A stretch of 64,000 nucleotides of DNA from JAFMJV01 sp963800275 (GTDB lineage Bacteria > Chloroflexota > Limnocylindria > Limnocylindrales > CSP1-4), in NCBI GenBank assembly GCA_963800275.1, contig CAWDAI010000007.1, forward strand, positions 372,001-436,000, read 5' to 3'. Positions 1 to 8,421 of this stretch are shown piece after piece. The stretch's first letter is position 1. Each line of letters starts with the position of its first letter. The notes below the pieces were generated by a model, which was given only the letters and a program-made list of their open reading frames with translations, was not told the DNA's origin and made no database searches. The translations under genes and the position numbers were made by a program.

Positions 1-1052
1 TCCAGCAGCGAGTCGAGCATGCCGTTCTCGTAGGCCCGTTGGACAGCCTCGTGGGTCACGAGGTTCCCGACATCGAGGATGACGTCGTCACCCCGGTCGA
101 GGATGACCTTGGTGACTGGCCGGCCGATGGCATCGTTGATGCGCGAGAGATGCTGCTTGGTCTGCTCGGCCTCGACCCGGCGGCCGGCCGCATCGGTGAG
201 CTGGGAGAGCTTGGTGGTGAAGCGGTCCCACAGGTCGCCGGCCGTCTCGGCGGCGCTGTCGGCCGCTTCCTTGGCCTGATCCTCGGCGGTCTTCTGGCGA
301 GTTGCGCCAGCCGCCCGGTAGAGCTCGTCGATGACACCGGCATCGCGCGCCTCGCGTACGTCCTCGAGCGCGATGCGCTGGCCTCGGGCCACGATGATCG
401 AGCCGGTGCGGTCGGCGACGTCCGCGCCGGAGCGGCGACCCACGAGCGTGCCATCGCGGTCCTGCGCCTCCTCCGCTGCGCCCTCGAGCTGCTCACGCAC
501 CTGGCCTGCGCGCTCCCCGGCCAATTCCATGGCCCCCTGGACCCCTCCGGCCTGCTCCGCGAGGTGGGCCTTCGTCTCGACGGTCGTGATGACCGCGTCT
601 GGCCCGACCACCCGGATCTCGTCGAGCCGCAGGAACGAGGTCCCGCTCATCACCTCATCGAGGCGTCCGCCCGAGACCTCGAAGCCGACGATGCGTCCGT
701 CGTGCTCGTCGAAATAGATGTCGTTGACCTTGCCCAGGTCGTCGCCATCGACAGTCAGGACGCGGCTGTCGAGTAGCGCTCCGTCCCGCTCGAGGATATG
801 GGCGACTTCGGGGTCGGCGTCGGCCTCGATGACGGCGTCCCGCTCGGCCACCATCACTGCTGAGGGGCCGAAGCTGCTGATGGCCTCGACGGGGATGATC
901 TTGGACGAACTCATCAGGCCACCCTCGTCGACGAGGAGCGCGATGATGGCGTCGTTCTCGGCATTGATGACGAGATCGGATACCGACTCGACGCGCGTGC
1001 CGTCCGCGAGACTGTAGACATCCTGACCGGTGACGGTCCTGCCTTTGCGCAT
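1..1052 (-). CDS. PRC-barrel domain protein with coiled-coil region, partial
   Basis: The reading frame is open from an ATG at 1052 to the left edge, so the C-terminus is missing. An AGAGGA ribosome site lies about 6 bases upstream of the ATG. The N-terminal ~75 residues (starting MRKGRTVTGQDVYSLADGT) and a second block near residues 85-150 (VLTVDGDDLGKVNDIYFDEH) both look like PRC-barrel beta domains. These domains occur in ribosome-maturation and photosynthetic reaction-centre proteins and in many stress-associated proteins of unknown role. The following ~80 residues are rich in Ala, Glu, Gln and Arg and are probably coiled coil. A third barrel-like stretch begins near the edge. No membrane segment is visible, so a cytoplasmic scaffold or stress role is only a guess. 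The open plus-strand frame at 39-776 is its antisense shadow. Confidence 0.75.
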   Translation of the reverse strand, partial: MRKGRTVTGQDVYSLADGTRVESVSDLVINAENDAIIALLVDEGGLMSSSKIIPVEAISSFGPSAVMVAERDAVIEADADPEVAHILERDGALLDSRVLTVDGDDLGKVNDIYFDEHDGRIVGFEVSGGRLDEVMSGTSFLRLDEIRVVGPDAVITTVETKAHLAEQAGGVQGAMELAGERAGQVREQLEGAAEEAQDRDGTLVGRRSGADVADRTGSIIVARGQRIALEDVREARDAGVIDELYRAAGATRQKTAEDQAKEAADSAAETAGDLWDRFTTKLSQLTDAAGRRVEAEQTKQHLSRINDAIGRPVTKVILDRGDDVILDVGNLVTHEAVQRAYENGMLDSLL

Positions 1053-1110
1053 GTCGATCCTCTTTCTGCTCTTGTGTGCTGCGGCTTCTGCCTGCTGCGG
1101 TGGTCGACCT

Positions 1111-1227
1111 CTATAGGAAGAACAACAGATAGACCACGATCAGCACGATCGCGACGACGACCACGACCGTGCCGACGGTCAGGATGATGCTGCGGCCCGA
1201 GGGGCCGCCGGATCCGGAGTAACGCAT
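1111..1227 (-). CDS. 38-residue single-pass membrane protein
   Basis: A short frame runs from ATG at 1227 to TAG at 1111-1113. A GGAGG ribosome site lies 11 bases upstream. The peptide starts MRYSGSGGPSGRS and then has about 22 consecutive hydrophobic residues, mostly Val, Ile and Leu, ending in YLLFFL. This is one transmembrane helix with a short glycine/serine-rich cytoplasmic tail. It lies about 60 bases upstream of the PRC-barrel gene on the same strand and may be co-transcribed with it. No family is recognised. The Shine-Dalgarno site and the clean amphipathic layout are the main evidence that it is real. Confidence 0.5.
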   Translation of the reverse strand: MRYSGSGGPSGRSIILTVGTVVVVVAIVLIVVYLLFFL

Positions 1228-1848
1228 CGAGATCTATACCTCCGCTCGCCTCGTTGCCCGCGCGCTCAGGGGGCGCGTTCGGAGGGTGGATGCTGGCGGC
1301 GAGGTCCTCAGATTCGCGCCCATCCCGCAGGGGTCCCCGTTGCAGTGGCATGTCACGTGTGGCCACCCTCCCGCGGGTCACGCCCGCCCTCGAGCAGGTC
1401 CAGCCGCTGCTGCTTGGTCGCCTCCTCGAGGCGTTCATGCATGCCCCTGACGCTCGGCAGGTCAGCCCGGAGGTGGTCAGCGCCGTCGAGGTCTGCAACG
1501 CCGTTGTGATGGCTTCCTCTCAGGCTGGAGCGCAGCGGCAAAGCAGCACACGGCAGTCTGCGAGTGGGCACCTCTTGGCGGTGTGCGCCGGTCGATGTGA
1601 CGGGAGAGCAAGGCAGTGACGTTCAGGCGACGGGTCCGCCTCGATCCGGGGCAGGTCCGCGACATGCGCGGACGGCGCGCATCGGGTCCCTGCTCGGCAG
1701 CGGTGCACCATCGTGCGAAACCGGTGCCGATGCCAACGAGCGGGAGGACTGCGGCGTACACCGACGGGCTGCGGTTGAAGGGCTCGAGCAGCCGCTCGGC
1801 CCGGCGGCCATGAAATCGCGAACGTCGATATGGAGGCGAGAAGAAACG
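1228..1848. other. intergenic stretch without a recognisable gene
   Basis: About 620 bases lie between the divergent small membrane-protein gene and the OB-like gene. Open frames exist on both strands, but none shows a family motif. The best is a minus-strand frame at 1353-1571 ending in a charged helix, and it has no convincing ribosome site. The segment presumably holds promoters for both directions. No clear repeats or RNA genes were seen. Confidence 0.4.
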
Positions 1849-2832
1849 GTGACACATCCGACGGGGGGCCCGCCCACGAACCAGGACAGGGATCCAGGCG
1901 AGGGCATCGCCGGGGTCCGCTGGTCTTGGGTCCTCGTGGCGATCCTCGCGATCGCCATCGCCCTCATGATCGGCTGGTGGCTATGGCAGAGTGACGACGG
2001 TACGGTCCCTGACACGCGCAGCACGAGCCTCGGGGCCATCCTGGAGGAGCCGGACAGCCTCGTCGGTGACCGCGTCGTGGTCAGCGGCTTGGTGGCGCGG
2101 CTCCTGACCGAGAACGCCATGACGCTCGGGAACGACTTCGTCGACGGTCAACTTCTCGTTCTGACGCCTCCGGGTGCGTTCGTCGACCGTGGTGGTGACG
2201 CTGCTGCGCCCGGTGTTGCGGGGCCGGGCGGCGGAGACGCGACCGTGGCACCTTTCCTCGAAGGTCAGTTCATCCAGGTCACCGGTATCGTCCGGACCTT
2301 CGATGCGGAAGCTATGACCCAGGACTACGGCCTGGTGCTCGCCCCTGAACTCTTCGCATCATTCGAGGGGTCGCCGGCGGTCATCACGGAGGTCTTCGAC
2401 ATCGCCATCGATGCCCCACAGCTGGCACCTTCCGTCGAGCAGGAGGAGGTCGACGTGGCCACGGTGCTCGCGGAGCCGGAGCGCTTTGCCGGACAGACCG
2501 TCCGTGTCAAGGGCGGCTTCGGGGAGATCATGGCGGACAACGTCTTCACACTCGGTGGAACAGACGGAGAGGATGGGCTGCTGATCGTGGGCGAGGACAC
2601 CGGAGGCTTCGACGAGGTAGAGCCTGGACGACCCGTCCGTGTCGAAGGCATGATGCTCGGTTTCGATGCCGAGGCGCTGCTCAACGCCGGTGTCGAGCTC
2701 GGCGAGGACATCGACACAGGGGCACTCGAGGGCCGGCCCACGGTCATTCCGGCCGCGGTCGAGGTCCTGGATGCGGACGAGGCGTCTCCTGCAGCCGATG
2801 GGGCAGCTGTGGTGACACCACGGGCCAGCTAG
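1849..2832 (+). CDS. membrane-anchored protein with two OB-like repeats
   Basis: The protein has 327 residues when started at the GTG at 1849, which follows a GGAGG-type site. An in-frame ATG at 1810 would add 13 residues. Residues ~25-45 form one transmembrane helix (WVLVAILAIAIALMIGWWLW), leaving the remainder outside the cell. The exterior part contains two related repeats, each with an LxEPxxxxGxxVxVxG core: LEEPDSLVGDRVVVSG and LAEPERFAGQTVRVKG. Both are followed by beta-rich sequence around LGNDF and LGGTD. This pattern resembles bacterial OB-fold domains that bind small ligands or oligonucleotides. The tail is Ala-rich. Function is unknown, and the fold is inferred from spacing rather than a known signature. 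It is transcribed alone, ahead of the antiporter gene. Confidence 0.7.
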   Translation: MTHPTGGPPTNQDRDPGEGIAGVRWSWVLVAILAIAIALMIGWWLWQSDDGTVPDTRSTSLGAILEEPDSLVGDRVVVSGLVARLLTENAMTLGNDFVDGQLLVLTPPGAFVDRGGDAAAPGVAGPGGGDATVAPFLEGQFIQVTGIVRTFDAEAMTQDYGLVLAPELFASFEGSPAVITEVFDIAIDAPQLAPSVEQEEVDVATVLAEPERFAGQTVRVKGGFGEIMADNVFTLGGTDGEDGLLIVGEDTGGFDEVEPGRPVRVEGMMLGFDAEALLNAGVELGEDIDTGALEGRPTVIPAAVEVLDADEASPAADGAAVVTPRAS

Positions 2833-2872
2833 CACCCCGAGCCGGAACCAGGGGTCGGTGTCCGGTGCTAGC
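2828..2872 (+). terminator. hairpin overlapping the stop codon of the OB-like gene
   Basis: GCTAGCACC at 2828-2836 pairs exactly with GGTGCTAGC at 2864-2872 across a 27-base loop. No T-tract follows. It could weaken transcription into the antiporter gene 90 bases downstream. Confidence 0.3.
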
Positions 2873-2962
2873 GGATCCGCTTCCTGAAGCTGCTGAAGCC
2901 GCTGCCTCCCGCGGTCATCGATGCCCGCGATGGGCCAAGTCCAGCGGGTCGAGGAAGTCGCC

Positions 2963-4288
2963 TTGACTGACGTTCGGTGGTACATCGTAGCCGGCCTGAT
3001 CCTCGTAACGATGGGCCTCATCGGCTCGACCATCCGGCGGTTGCCGCTGTCCACGTCGTACGTGTACCTGGTGGCGGGCGTCATTCTCGGGCCGCTCGGT
3101 CTGGGGATGCTCGTCGTCGACCCCGTGGGCCAGGCGCCCCTACTCGAGTTGATCAGCGAGGTGGCCGTCATCGTTTCGCTGTTCACGGCTGGCCTGAAGC
3201 TTCGCATCCCGCTGCGCGACCGCCTGTGGCGGCTTCCGATCCGGCTCGCAAGCGTCTCCATGGTGCTCACGGTGGCAGCACTGGCTTTGGTGGGCTGGCT
3301 GGGCCTGGGGCTCCCCGTCGGCTCAGCGGTACTGCTTGGGGCGATCCTGGCACCAACCGACCCCGTTCTCGCATCCGACATCCAGCTGTCCGATGCCTTC
3401 GATCGTGACCGTGTGCGGTTCACACTCACAGGCGAGGCTGGCCTGAATGACGGCACCGCGTTTCCGTTCGTGATGCTCGGGCTCGGGCTCCTTGGCCTTC
3501 ACGACCTCGGACCGTTCGGCCTGCGGTGGCTCGCGGTCGACGTCATGTGGGCAGTGGCAGGAGGACTGGCTGTCGGGTTCATCGTGGGGACAGGGGCCTC
3601 GCGCATCGTCCTCCACCTGCGAACGCGCACGCACGCCGCGGTCGGACGCGACGAGTTCCTCTTGCTCGGGTTGATCGCGCTCTCGTACGGCGTCGCCATC
3701 GCCCTCGGTGCGTACGGGTTCCTGGCGGTCTTCGCAGCGGGCCTCGCCGTGCGCCGAGTGGAGCGCATCAGCGCAGGCGACGGGCCATCCGATGAAGCGC
3801 GAGAACCCGTGGGCGCCTCAGTGGACGAGGAGCATGACAGCGCCAAGGGAGTAGCCGCCCATGTCGCTCATTCGTTGCTCACGTTCAACGAGGCCATCGA
3901 GCGAGTGGCAGAAGTGGGGCTCGTCGTGATCGTGGGGGCCGCACTGAGCGCTGTGGGGCTCGATTCGTCCATCATCTGGCTGGGCCCACTGCTCCTCCTC
4001 GGGATCCGGCCGCTGTCGGTGTTCGCGGGCCTCGCCGGGACACGGGCCCGTCGGCCTACGCTGGCGCTATACGGGTGGTTCGGCATCCGCGGCATCGGCT
4101 CCGTGTACTACCTGTCCTTCGCCGCCACGCACGGCCTGGACGTGGACCTCATCTCCTGGCTCGCCAGTATCACCCTTGGCCTCGTGGCTCTGTCGATCGT
4201 CGTCCATGGCCTGTCGGTCATGCCACTCATGACGTGGTATGAGCGGCAACAATCGCGTTGGCGGAGCACGACCGGCGTGCGGCCGTAA
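2963..4288 (+). CDS. cation/H+ antiporter (CPA1/NhaP-like)
   Basis: This ~441-residue inner-membrane protein has about 12 hydrophobic helices and belongs to the monovalent cation:proton antiporter family, which exchanges Na+ or K+ for H+. Visible signatures are ILAPTDPVLASDI in the unwound helix region, LTGEAGLNDGTAFPFV (the acidic ion-binding segment of CPA1 transporters) and GWFGIRGIGSVYYL near the C-terminus. An acidic cytoplasmic loop lies around residues 270-300. I prefer the TTG at 2963, which has a GAGGAAG site 5 bases upstream, over the ATG at 2921, which has none. The protein ends soon after the last helix, so there is no long regulatory tail. Substrate ion is not predictable. Confidence 0.88.
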   Translation: MTDVRWYIVAGLILVTMGLIGSTIRRLPLSTSYVYLVAGVILGPLGLGMLVVDPVGQAPLLELISEVAVIVSLFTAGLKLRIPLRDRLWRLPIRLASVSMVLTVAALALVGWLGLGLPVGSAVLLGAILAPTDPVLASDIQLSDAFDRDRVRFTLTGEAGLNDGTAFPFVMLGLGLLGLHDLGPFGLRWLAVDVMWAVAGGLAVGFIVGTGASRIVLHLRTRTHAAVGRDEFLLLGLIALSYGVAIALGAYGFLAVFAAGLAVRRVERISAGDGPSDEAREPVGASVDEEHDSAKGVAAHVAHSLLTFNEAIERVAEVGLVVIVGAALSAVGLDSSIIWLGPLLLLGIRPLSVFAGLAGTRARRPTLALYGWFGIRGIGSVYYLSFAATHGLDVDLISWLASITLGLVALSIVVHGLSVMPLMTWYERQQSRWRSTTGVRP

Positions 4289-4381
4289 GCCTATCCATTC
4301 GCGCTGCGACCATGCGCTGCTGCTCGGCCCGGTGGCGAAGAAGGACGTCGCCTCTTTCCTTTGGACCACGCCCGAGACCCT

Positions 4382-5671
4382 TCACTGGTCGCCGACGCTT
4401 CGACGCCGACCGTCCCCGATGCCGTCGGCGATCGCGGTGATGATGAGCCCGACCGTGAGTACGGTGGCGAGGCTCACCAGAACGGCACCGATGGCGGCCA
4501 CCGGGTCGGTGCCCGATATGACACCCACGGCCAGGACAACGAGCCCGAGGTCCGCCGCCAGCAGTCGGAGCGTCGCGGCTCGGCCGAGGAGCTCGCGCTG
4601 TCGAGCGTGGGCGTGCGGTCCTCCCGGCCCCACGGACGGCACGAGATGGGTCGCTGCGGCCAGGACGGCCAGCCCCGCCCAGCCGGCCACCAGCGGGACC
4701 ACGAAGAGGTCGCTGCGCGTCGCACCCGGATCGGTGCCGGCGAGGAGGACCCGCCCGGCGGCGAGGACGAGGCCGAGCTCGAACCAGGCGATGGCCGAGA
4801 TGAGCCCGCCCATGGCGAAGCGATGCCAGCCCGGGTCGCCCGTCCAGCGAGCGCGCGTCCGCCACACATCCAAGGCATAGACCGCCAGGGCCACGGCACC
4901 GACGAGGGTGGTGATCGCGCCGAGTCGGGCTACCAGGTCCGAACGCAGCCAGAAACCCGCCGCCACCGCCGCCGCACCGAGCGCGAGACCAGCGATCGTG
5001 CCGTGGGCGGCGGGCGAGCGTTGCATACGTGAGCCGATGACGGTGGGAAAGAAGTGCAGCAGTGTGGTGGCGATGACGAGCGAGACGAAGCCGACGAGGT
5101 TGAGCCACGCGTGGGCGGGCTTCAGGTAGACCCAATCGCTCGTGACCGGCGGCCAGCCGGCGAGGAAGAGCGTCGCCACCAGCGCACCCAGGCCGACCAT
5201 GGCGAGGGCGGCCCCGTAGCCCAGGGCGACGACTCCACCTCGGGGACCAAGACCACCTGCGAGCGGGACGAAGGTGCTGACGGCTGTCAAGGTGATGCCC
5301 ACGAGATAGGTGACGCCGCCCAGCACGGCGAGCGGCAGCAGGCCTTCGACGAAACCGAGGGTGACCACGGCAGCACCGCCGGCCACCGCGACGATCGAAC
5401 CCCAGCGAAGCCGGGCATCGACCGGCTGCGCCGTGGCGAAGGCCGCGCTGAAGAAGGGCATCACACCCGCGATGGCCACCGATGCGGCACCCGCCATGGC
5501 CAGGTGCAGCGGCAACCACACCCCGAGTCGCTGCGCGGCGGGCAGGAAGAGGGCGGCCGCGCCCAGACCCAGGAACCCGACGGCGAGGACGATCGACGTC
5601 GCGGCTACGAGCCGGTCGGCGCGGCGGTCGACGGCGGTCCGTCCGCTGCGGGGGCCGCCGAGGCCGATCAC
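4382..5671 (-). CDS. polytopic membrane protein, NnrS/COX1-like histidine pattern
   Basis: The protein has 429 residues and about 12 transmembrane helices. Histidines lie at helix positions such as PLHLAMAG, KPAHAWLNLVGF and TTLLHFFPTV. This pattern recalls haem-binding membrane proteins of the NnrS or oxidase-subunit-I type, and the membrane proteins found near copper nitrite reductases. No complete signature is present, so haem or copper binding is a hypothesis. The start is a GTG four bases after the stop of the kinase-like gene upstream, so the two are probably one transcript. The 3' end converges on the antiporter gene with no strong terminator between. Confidence 0.65.
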   Translation of the reverse strand: MIGLGGPRSGRTAVDRRADRLVAATSIVLAVGFLGLGAAALFLPAAQRLGVWLPLHLAMAGAASVAIAGVMPFFSAAFATAQPVDARLRWGSIVAVAGGAAVVTLGFVEGLLPLAVLGGVTYLVGITLTAVSTFVPLAGGLGPRGGVVALGYGAALAMVGLGALVATLFLAGWPPVTSDWVYLKPAHAWLNLVGFVSLVIATTLLHFFPTVIGSRMQRSPAAHGTIAGLALGAAAVAAGFWLRSDLVARLGAITTLVGAVALAVYALDVWRTRARWTGDPGWHRFAMGGLISAIAWFELGLVLAAGRVLLAGTDPGATRSDLFVVPLVAGWAGLAVLAAATHLVPSVGPGGPHAHARQRELLGRAATLRLLAADLGLVVLAVGVISGTDPVAAIGAVLVSLATVLTVGLIITAIADGIGDGRRRSVGDQ

Positions 5672-5675
5672 GACC

Positions 5676-6185
5676 TCATCGCGGTGTTAGGAAGCGGTAG
5701 CCGAGACCACGTTCGGTCCGGATGTAGCGCGGCGCATCGGGATCAACGCCGAGCTTGTCGCCGATGGCCGCGAGAAGCGTATGGCGCTGCTCGTCCGTCG
5801 GATCGGTGCCCGGCTCGAGCAGCAGGCCCACGCTCGTCCGTACTGCGGTCAAGGGCGTGCGCAGCTCATGGGCGATGGCCGACAGTAGGTCGGTCCGAAG
5901 GCTCTCCAGCTCCGCCAGCCGATCGGCCTCGCCGACGACGAGGCTGTCCCGCAGGGCCTGCTGTCCAAGCGATGTGAGCACGTAGCGCCGCCCTGACCCG
6001 TCGGCGCTCGTGACGCGCACGAGCCCGAGCCGGGCGAGCTCTTCGAGCAGCGCATCGGCGACACCCGGCCCGAGCGTGGCCCCGGCCTGTGACAGGCGGT
6101 CTTCGATGTCAGCGGCGGCGGTCTCCGGGCGGACCACGGAAAGGACGGCCGGAGCGAGCGGCGAGATGCCTGGGGGTCGCGTCAT
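5676..6185 (-). pseudogene. histidine kinase N-half fused to response-regulator C-terminus
   Basis: The frame encodes 169 residues from ATG at 6185 (a longer start at 6245 is possible). Residues 1-80 look like a winged-helix module. Residues ~85-130 are a HisKA dimerisation segment with the H-box (SAIAHELRTPLTAVRTS), including the phospho-accepting His. The frame then passes without a stop into GVDPDAPRYIRTERGLGYRF, the C-terminal wing of KdpE/OmpR-type response regulators. The kinase ATPase domain, the receiver domain and most of the regulator's DNA-binding domain are absent. The simplest origin is one in-frame deletion across a kinase-regulator gene pair, with KLG at the joint. The product cannot work as either parent. 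It lies four bases upstream of the membrane-protein gene. Confidence 0.75.
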
Positions 6186-6329
6186 CCTGCTGCCAGCATA
6201 AGCATGACGTTGTGGTCCTGGGCCGGTGGCCACGCTCATGTTCATGTGCCGTTCATGTACGTCCAGCCGCTTGTTCGTGGTCGTTCGTCATGCTTACGGC
6301 GTCCACGTCCGCAAGTGGTGACGCCACGT

Positions 6330-6750
6330 GATCTTGTTTCCCTTCTGCCCACCCGTCTCGTGCTCGCAGCCATCGGTCACACACCCAAGGCGCCGGCGCA
6401 CTTGCGGCTGCCCTCGATCAGTTCGAGGCCGTCGCTGACCATCTTGCGCTCGAGGCGGGTATGCGCCGCGTCCTCACGTCCTGCCAGCGGGAGTTGTCGG
6501 TGCTTTTCTCGGTCCGCCTCCACGACGGCACCGTCGGAGTCTTCACCGGCTACCGCGTCCAGCACAACAACGCACGCGGCCCCAAGGGAGGCCTGTGCTT
6601 CCACCCGCACGCCGATCGCGACGACGGGCGTGCGTTGGCCATGTGGATGACCAAAGTGCCGCTCGTGGACGTCCCTTTCGGCGGCGCCAAGGGCGGCGTG
6701 ACCTGTGACCCGGCGTTGCTCAGCCCACGCGAGCTGGAGGCGATTCCTGA
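6330..6750 (+). pseudogene. glutamate dehydrogenase N-terminal remnant
   Basis: The frame opens after a TGA near 6330 and the first ATG is internal (6461). It matches the N-terminal domain of Glu/Leu/Phe/Val dehydrogenases: VFTGYRVQHNNARGP, then KGG, then WMTKVPLVDVPFGGAKGG and the LSPRELE segment. One residue is missing between ARGP and KGG, and another just after WMT, relative to the family. Similarity stops abruptly after about 120 residues, before the catalytic aspartate and the NAD-binding domain. The start codon is also gone. This is a decayed, non-functional gene. The following ~250 bases to 7006 contain an open frame but nothing recognisable. Confidence 0.7.
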
Positions 6751-7006
6751 GACACTTGCTCCACGCCGTTCGTCTATGAGCTATGGGGGGTATGACAAGG
6801 GTCGTGGACACGGACCTCGGCGTCGCCGTCAGGGCGCGATGGGCGGCACCCGCGACGGACCTCGTGCGGTTCGCGGGGCCCGCGAGGCAGATGGCCGCCC
6901 GAACCGGGATGATCGTGACGGGTGAACCTTGCAGCCGTGTGATTTGTCGGTCATCCTCGTCGCGTCCGCACGTCGCCGACGAGTGCGACGGGGAGAGGAG
7001 GCTACT

Positions 7007-8299
7007 GTGAGCGATCTCGCACCTACCAGGCATCCAGCACGGGGACCGAGGACGGGGGCGCTGGCGCTGTCCCTGGTCCTTGCTGCGTTGGCTGCGACCT
7101 CCGCGTCAGCGGGAGCCCAGTCCGAGTCGATCACCGTAATCATCCCGGCGCACGAAGCCGACATGGGAACGGCCTTCGAGAGTCGGATCAACCAGTTCCA
7201 GGAAGAAACAGGGATCTCGGTCAGCCTCATCCAGAGCGACTGGGATTCGGTGGCCGACAAGGTCGTGCCCGAGCTCGCGACGGGAGGCAGCGCCTATGAC
7301 GTCGTCGAGTTCGACAACGGGTGGGTCGCACAGTGGTGTGGTGCCGGCTGGGCCACTCCGCTGAACGACTACATGCCGGAGGGCTACACGGAGGGCATGA
7401 TCGAGGGGCTGGTCGACCTGTTCACCTGTCCTGACGGGTCGATCACCGGCCTCGTCTGGAACAATGACACCAGGTTCTTCTTCTACAACGAGGCCAAGCT
7501 CGCCGAGGCGGGCTTCGACGCGCCGCCCCAGGATTGGGCGGAGTTCACCTCGCAGAGCCAGGCCGCCGTGGATGCCGGGATCGTCGAACACGGGATGGCA
7601 CCGTTCTGGAACCAGGAATGGGCCCTTGGCAACGAGTTCCACTTCTGGACGTATGCGTTCGGCGGTGAGATCGTGGACGACTCGTCGTGCATCGTCGCGC
7701 AGGACGATCCCAACACCCTCGCGGGCCTGCAGTTCATGATCGACTCCCTCTCCAACGGAGTCGCCGATCCAGCCGGACTTACCTTCGACCAGGCTGCAGC
7801 ACAGGACGTGTTCCTGGCCGGGCGAACGCTGTTCATGCCCCAGGGCATACCGGGACTGGTGGCGTTCGCCGAGGACGACACGCTCTCGTCGATCCAGGGC
7901 CAACTGGGCATCGGGGCGGTCCCGGCTGGTGCGCCCTCGTTGACCCTGCCCGAGGGCTATGCGATCCCGGCCAACTCGCAGCACAAGGACGCGGCCTGGA
8001 AGTTCATCGAGTACATGACGAGCGAGGACACCAACCGGTACATGGCCGAGCAGATCGGCATGCTGCCGATCTGGGTCGACCTCTACACGGACCCCGACCT
8101 GGTCGCGCTGTATCCGGAGTGGGAAGCCTTCTCGAGCCAGCTCGACTCGGTTCGCGGGCTCTCGACCCTGACCTGGTATGCCGACCTCGTCGATGTCAGC
8201 ACCGCCGAGATCCACAAGGCCCTCAACGGAGGCCAGACGGCCCAGGAGGCGCTCGACGCGATCGCCTCTGGCCTTGACGAGTTCAACTGCGTGCCATAG
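7007..8299 (+). CDS. carbohydrate ABC transporter substrate-binding protein
   Basis: This 430-residue extracellular solute-binding protein of family 1 (MalE/UgpB-like) starts at GTG 7007 behind a GGGAGAGGAGG ribosome site. A signal peptide spans about residues 12-38 (LALSLVLAALAATSASAGA). The mature protein shows the two-lobed binding-protein pattern, including YDVVEFDNGWVAQW near the start, GLVWNNDTRFFFYNEAKLAEAGF, and PEGYAIPANSQHKDAAWKFI followed by EYM near the end. It should capture a sugar outside the membrane and deliver it to the two permeases encoded downstream. No ATPase gene lies in this cluster, so a shared MsmK-type ATPase is likely, such as the one at 59.6-60.7 kb. The sugar cannot be read from the sequence. 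Confidence 0.9.
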   Translation: MSDLAPTRHPARGPRTGALALSLVLAALAATSASAGAQSESITVIIPAHEADMGTAFESRINQFQEETGISVSLIQSDWDSVADKVVPELATGGSAYDVVEFDNGWVAQWCGAGWATPLNDYMPEGYTEGMIEGLVDLFTCPDGSITGLVWNNDTRFFFYNEAKLAEAGFDAPPQDWAEFTSQSQAAVDAGIVEHGMAPFWNQEWALGNEFHFWTYAFGGEIVDDSSCIVAQDDPNTLAGLQFMIDSLSNGVADPAGLTFDQAAAQDVFLAGRTLFMPQGIPGLVAFAEDDTLSSIQGQLGIGAVPAGAPSLTLPEGYAIPANSQHKDAAWKFIEYMTSEDTNRYMAEQIGMLPIWVDLYTDPDLVALYPEWEAFSSQLDSVRGLSTLTWYADLVDVSTAEIHKALNGGQTAQEALDAIASGLDEFNCVP

Positions 8300-8338
8300 G
8301 CCGCTACGCAGTCAGCACCGCCCGGTCTCGGGACATCG

Positions 8339-8373
8339 GAAGGGCCACCGTTGGCTATCAGCGGTGGCCCTTC
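8339..8373 (+). terminator. 12-bp hairpin between binding-protein and permease genes
   Basis: GAAGGGCCACCG at 8339-8350 pairs perfectly with CGGTGGCCCTTC at 8362-8373 around an 11-base loop, 40 bases after the binding-protein stop and 49 bases before the permease start. Such hairpins are known in ABC operons to stabilise or partly terminate the binding-protein mRNA, giving more binding protein than permease. Confidence 0.6.
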
Positions 8374-8421
8374 CTCGCCATCGGCCGGTGAGTCGGGAGC
8401 GCATGGACGAGGGATGCAGGC

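Noticed and set aside
39..776. Plus-strand open frame of 245 codons
   Set aside because: It is antisense to the PRC-barrel gene, whose translation has two family domains and a ribosome site. The plus frame shows no motif.
4227..5519. Minus frame of 430 codons parallel to the polytopic membrane protein
   Set aside because: It is extremely Arg/Gly/His-rich with no helices. It is an off-frame shadow of the membrane protein gene at 4382-5671.
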